The translations under genes and the position numbers were made by a program. Under the pieces are notes generated by a model. It did not search any database and was not told where the DNA came from. It was given only the letters and a program-made list of their open reading frames with translations. Source: Vesta saturnalis (lineage: Eukaryota > Arthropoda > Insecta > Coleoptera > Lampyridae). From it: a stretch of 64,000 nt of DNA. How positions within the stretch are numbered: position 1 is the stretch's first letter; each line of letters starts with the position of its first letter. The stretch spans positions 771,001 to 835,000 of the forward strand of contig JARFJB010001603.1 of the NCBI GenBank assembly GCA_036346205.1, in the 5' to 3' direction. Below, one piece after another: positions 59,273 through 64,000 of the stretch.

Positions 59273-60830
59273 TGCTTATACTAATGAGCATTATTCTACT
59301 TTTTAGAGAAAAAAAAATCAGTGTAGTTTCTAATTAATATTCATAGGATTTTACCACTATAAATTTAATTAAAATGTGGCAGATGTTAGTGAAATAATGT
59401 GACGATAGATGGTGCCTCCGGCGACAGCAAATGTCAGTTCATAGAAGCTATTCGCTCAAAGCATTTAATAAACTTACACTTGCTTAAATCGAAAATAAAA
59501 AGCAAAATTATATTAAATATCAATACTGAAAACGTCGTTTGTGATGAACATGTGAAAGTTTTAAAATTGTATTTGGTGAAGTAATGACATCCCATGAACG
59601 CCATTCACACGAAGTTGATATTTAGTGAGGGTCAAATTACTTTTTGTAAAGTTGCCATGAAGACACCGAAGAATTTCGAAATCGGCCATTTTTGGTACGA
59701 AATACTGTCACAACATAGCGTCGTATTTAGATGGTTGGAGAAAAAATACATTACATGCAATGTTATTCAAAATTGACAATTCTTTAATGCATTACCCAAT
59801 TTCAGAACAGAAACTTACACAGAATGAAATTACAAACTCAACGTTTAGAATATTACACCTTTGGACAACCAATTCAATCCTGATAAAAATGCATTTTATT
59901 AAAGTACCCTGTTTTATTTCATTTAATGTAACTTTTAAAGACATTTTAACATATGGACACGTAATATCCGTGATACTTTTGGTAACGATTAGGGCTAGGA
60001 TGTGTATTTAAAATATCTGAAATATGTATTTACCTAAATATGGTCTCAGAATTTACGATCAGCACAATTTTCAAAACAAATAAAGGTGCATGTCAGAGAC
60101 AATATATGAATTTTGCGGAACTAGGGAGGTATGCGGAGATAGGAGAGCATGGAGAAAGATTGTGAATGAAAAATAAATAAGAGGCAGGGATTGTTTCGCC
60201 TACCCCGCAAGGGAATGGCGTGAAGGTTGTTAAGTTAATTAACGTTTTTAGCAACAAGGAAACTATTTTAGAAATTTGTAAAATTATTTCACTTTATCAT
60301 ACACAACATGCAGAATCTTATCAGTTTAATTTATTATTAACAGTACTACATTTAATTTTATACAGTGAGTTCAGAAAGTGCATAACGCTACATTATGAGT
60401 TCATTATTTTCAGAGCTAAAGTGCGGAAATGTCGATTTTTTATTTGTTTTCTACTTTTTTAAAAATTAATTTTAATCCCCATTAACTTACAAGATATGCC
60501 GTCATTGATATATTTTTTAATTGTTATCACATATATGACAGTGTAACTGTAAGTGTATTGAGTATAAAGGTAACCAGTGCTCATATTTTTTCACATATAT
60601 TCCATTATTTATTTTGAAATAAAAACCTGAGAATTAATCTGTAGCTAGTACGAATATACTTCTAAACCTCAAGCAGCCTATGAAAACATCTAAAAGCCCT
60701 AAGCAATCACACAATAACTTTTTAGTTACCATTGCATATGTCATTATTAAATTGATTTGTAATAAATCAATTTATAATATAGATATCCTCGAAAATTAGC
60801 TGTGTGGGCAGGAATTTTTAGGAACAACAT
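59273..60830. other. AT-rich stretch, no gene recognised
   Basis: Four short plus-strand frames of 60-83 codons (59399-60462) lack recognisable motifs. No repeats noted. Confidence 0.4.
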
Positions 60831-60833
60831 TGA

Positions 60834-61855
60834 AGGACAATGTTTTTTACGGTATCACGTCAAAACGTTGCTGCTAAAATGTCGCCGCCATAGAGTCGCT
60901 GCCCAAAAGTGACCGCGACAAAAAAATGTCACGGTCATAAACGTTGACGCACCACACAGGTCGTCACCACAAAAGTCGCCGAACTTAAAGGTCGCGTAGC
61001 CGTAGTAACACTGTTACAGTAGTTTTGTTTATCTAATTTAATTATATCAGATTACAGTAGTTTTGTTAATCTAATCTAATCCAGTTAAGATACACTAGTT
61101 TTGTTTATCTAATCTAATTCTGTTAGATTACAGTAGTCTTGATTATCTAATCTAATTCTGTTAGGTTACAGTAGTTTTGTCTATCAAATCTAATTCTGTT
61201 AAGTTACAATAGTATTGTTTATCGAATCTAATTCTATTAGGTTACAGTAGTTTTGTTTATCTAATCTAATTCTGTTAGGTTACAGTAATCTTGTTTATCT
61301 AATCTAATTCTGATAGGTTACAGTAGTTTTGCTTATCTAATCTAATTCTATTAGGTTACAGTAGTTTTGTTTATCTAATCTAATTTTGTTAAGTTACAAT
61401 AGTTTTGTTTATCTAATCTAATTCTGTTAAGGTACAACAGTTTTACTTATCTAATCTAATTCTATTAGGTTACAGTAGCTTTGTTTATCTAATATAATTC
61501 TGTTAGCTTACAGTAGTTTTGTTTATCTAATTTAATTCTATTAGGTTACAATAGTTTTGTTTATCTAATCTAATTCTGTTAGGTTACAGTAGTCTTGTTT
61601 ATTAAATCTAATTCTGTTAGGTTACAGCAGTTTGGTTTACTAATCTAAACTAGTTTGGACTTTTTCAAAGACAATAAACTTTCGTTTAAATTTTGAATAT
61701 TTATGCATTTTTGTTTAATGTGTTTCGGCCCTTACAGCAGCTTTTTGCGTGGCGACATTTGCGTTCGGCGACATTTTTGATGGCGACATTTTAGGAAGTG
61801 ACGTTTTGATTGGGACGTTTTGTCGTGGAACCATTTTTTACGTTACCGTGACCAG
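60834..61855. repeat. composite repeat: inverted GTCGCC-rich flanks around a satellite
   Basis: The left flank (TTTTTTACGGTATCACGTCA, AAAATGTCGCCGCC, AAAAGTCGCCG) and the right flank, read in reverse complement (GGTCACGGTAACGTAAAAAA, AAAACGTC, AAAATGTCGCCATC, AATGTCGCCG), are built from the same short motifs in inverted order. They enclose the 38-bp array at 61013-61650. Probably a non-autonomous mobile element with an expanded core; the family was not recognised. Confidence 0.6.
61013..61650 (+). repeat. 38-bp satellite, about 16.5 copies
   Basis: Unit GGTTACAGTAGTTTTGTTTA then TCTAATCTAATTCTGTTA. Sixteen full copies and one partial copy can be aligned without gaps of more than one base, each with a few substitutions. 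Confidence 0.95.
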
Positions 61856-61859
61856 TGAA

Positions 61860-62840
61860 AGGTATTTATTAATGTTGCAAGCTTAAGTAGTTCCACATTT
61901 AACTCCAACATTTCCCGAGACTAATCATCTTGGACAAATAGATTTAACTATTTTTTTCCATGAGGATGGAGCATTAAGCTTTAGTGGTTAGAGATTGCCT
62001 TAATGAAACTTTGTGCAACCGCAGAATAGCAAGACGCTAACACATGGGCTGGCCTGCTAGTATACATTATTTATTTATTGTTGTTAAGTAGGTACTTACT
62101 ACTTTCATCGCAAAATAAATAATGAAATAAATAGATAGAAGTGTGAACATTGGTTTCCTTTATACTCAGTATACTGTAATTAAAAGTATTACTTGTGACT
62201 TAGGAAAATATGGGTTTTTAATCTTATTTGCCCTTTCAATTAAAAAAAAATATCGATGTCACATCTTATAAGGAAGGGGGGAGGGGGGTAAAAATAAATT
62301 TTTTGAACAAACGGTAGAAAACTGAAACAAAGAATAGACCTGTCCAAGATTTAACTCCGAAAATAATTAACCCATAACTTTTTTTAAATAAAATCGGAAA
62401 TTGATTTATTATTATAATTTAGAAAAGAATAATATATTCTTCTAATTAAATATTTGTAACTACTTTGGTTTGTAATTGTGATAATAATATTGTTGTTTTA
62501 TATAATTATAAACTACGTAAGTTGGCTACATATAAAAAACTCTTTTATTATAAGTTTTATGAAAAAAATGTATTCCTTGTAAAATGTTCTGCATGTTTTA
62601 AAACCAACCGAAAATTCAACCATCAGATATTAAATTGTATCAGTCGTATACGAGGTTTGTCAAAAAAATTACTTTTGATCAAGAGTAAAGTACCTTCATT
62701 TTTGACCATATCGAAAATTTTTATTAAAAAAAGATATTTAGGATTAAAAATAATTTTCAAATATTCAATACTGTTTATTTTTTTTCAACATTTTCTCTGC
62801 GATAACACTGAAAGCTTTAACATGCATAATTAATCTAGGA
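61860..62840. other. AT-rich stretch, no gene recognised
   Basis: A 122-codon plus-strand frame (62465-62833) is Lys/Phe/Ile-rich without a recognised motif and may be chance in AT-rich DNA. A G-rich run lies at 62274-62288. Confidence 0.35.
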
Positions 62841-62944
62841 GGTACTTGTCAGTGAACGTCAAAACGTAATTCCTTGTTAATGTTTTGATATTGTTGTAAA
62901 CGTTGGTTTCTGAAAGTATTTATTTTTGAACAGCAACATTAAGT

Positions 62945-63570
62945 ATGGAAGATAAAATTGAGATTGTACTAATAAATGTAGGGCTTATGGAGATGTACAC
63001 AATAAATTTAGTAAAAAACGTCAATGCAGATAATAATAACATTGCATTAGAAGTAATGCTCTCGATAATTGAACATCCTAAAAATCCTTTGCGAAATAGG
63101 GCATATTTAATGACAAATGGCATAAAGAAAGATACAATTGCAGATTCTAAAAAAACAGGAGATTACGAAAAACGATTTGAATTCTGTTATGACATTCAGG
63201 GATACTTAGAAGATAACCGATTTATGTCAAGACATTATTCTTTCTCATCAAATGGGACAGTTTCTAGCCAAAACTGCCGTTGGTGGAGTGATATAAATCC
63301 AAATTTTACATTGAAATCTCGGAACCAGTATTCATTCAAAACAAACGCTTGGTGCGGAATTTATAAATCAAATAATTGGACCTTCCTTTTTTGTAGTAAC
63401 CTTGCATGCAGATTGTTATTTGTGCTTTTTAAACGTAATTTAAAGTAATTTTCTTGACAAACTTCCCCTAATTGTACGTCAACAGGTATGGTTCCAACAG
63501 GAAGGTGCCACACGTCATAGCAGGTTAGGTGTACGCCAATCCACCAAAAACATTTTAATGGAAGAATTAT
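62945..63570 (+). pseudogene. mariner-family transposase remnant cut by a GT array
   Basis: Starts MEDKIEIVLI at 62945. After decayed N-terminal sequence in other frames it shows WWSDINPNF (first catalytic region), SRNQYSFKTNAWCGIYKS, a frame change, then a DKLPLIVRQQVWFQQEGATR block whose QQEG stands for QQDG (second catalytic Asp to Glu), followed by LGVRQSTKNILMEEL. The third catalytic region is missing. The sequence ends within about 50 bases of the GT array that starts near 63625. Shares the QYSFKTN block with the fragment at 21861-22330. Confidence 0.75.
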
Positions 63571-63624
63571 AATTATTCAACGTTATTCGGAAAATCCCTG
63601 GCAATCGCGGTGTGAGTAAGTAGT

Positions 63625-64000
<376 letters not shown>

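Noticed and set aside
61013..61650. CRISPR-like regular repeat array
   Set aside because: The 38-bp units are directly adjacent with no unique spacers, in a eukaryotic genome; it is a tandem satellite.
62465..62833. 122-codon Lys/Phe/Ile-rich frame
   Set aside because: Composition reflects AT-rich DNA; no motif, no context.

Overview
The window is eukaryotic nuclear DNA, almost certainly from an insect or close arthropod relative. It is AT-rich and intron-bearing, with long TA and GT microsatellites and a dense mixture of decayed transposable elements typical of insects: DD41D and Tc1-type mariners, hAT, pogo, Crypton, Jockey/CR1-like and R1-like LINEs, and Penelope-like elements. No prokaryotic operons, CRISPR arrays or convincing tRNA/rRNA genes are visible. 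The species cannot be named from the sequence.

The only recognisable host gene is a sodium/calcium exchanger (NCX/Calx type) on the minus strand. Its last two coding exons (34506-34677 and 34240-34444) are separated by a 61-bp intron and encode the alpha-2 repeat and the C-terminal membrane helices. The next intron upstream holds a 6.2-kb hAT transposon (34847-41014), whose transposase gene is itself split by a 2.28-kb DD41D mariner (35558-37838). No further exchanger exons were recognised to the right.

Layout. 0-6.4 kb: three LINE fragments and a promoter-like patch. 6.4-12 kb: TA tract, a structured repeat with a long hairpin (second, inverted copy at 22.5-23.1 kb), a decayed DD41D transposase, degenerate minisatellite and a GT/GTGCGT array. 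12.06-13.95 kb: a complete DD41D mariner with an uninterrupted transposase, the best-preserved mobile gene in the window. 14.0-14.7 kb: short repeats and a 30-bp-arm hairpin carrying a hammerhead-ribozyme-like core. 17.4-22.4 kb: a Tc1 element, two or three more mariner-family remnants and an internally deleted Crypton recombinase with a likely 5' intron. 23.3-30.9 kb: a nearly full LINE ORF2 broken by three frameshifts, a Penelope scrap, and an internally deleted Jockey-type LINE whose gag carries a 441-bp tandem duplication. 31-34.2 kb: downstream flank of the exchanger. 41.4-47.8 kb: hAT-like and pogo-like remnants and a G-rich GT array. 47.8-52.1 kb: two minus-strand LINEs ending in another GT array. 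54.3-56.3 kb: two Penelope-like fragments in inverted head-to-head order. 56.9-59.3 kb: a 2.4-kb foldback element built from GATGAATTAA repeats and AP-1-like ATGASTCAT palindromes. 60.8-61.9 kb: about 16 copies of a 38-bp satellite between inverted GTCGCC-rich flanks. 62.9-64 kb: a mariner-like transposase remnant running into a GT/GC array.

The genes here do not form a pathway. The window records repeated transposon invasion around and inside a host ion-exchanger locus. At least five separate remnants share the 41-residue spacing between the last two catalytic acidic residues, so the DD41D group has been especially successful here.
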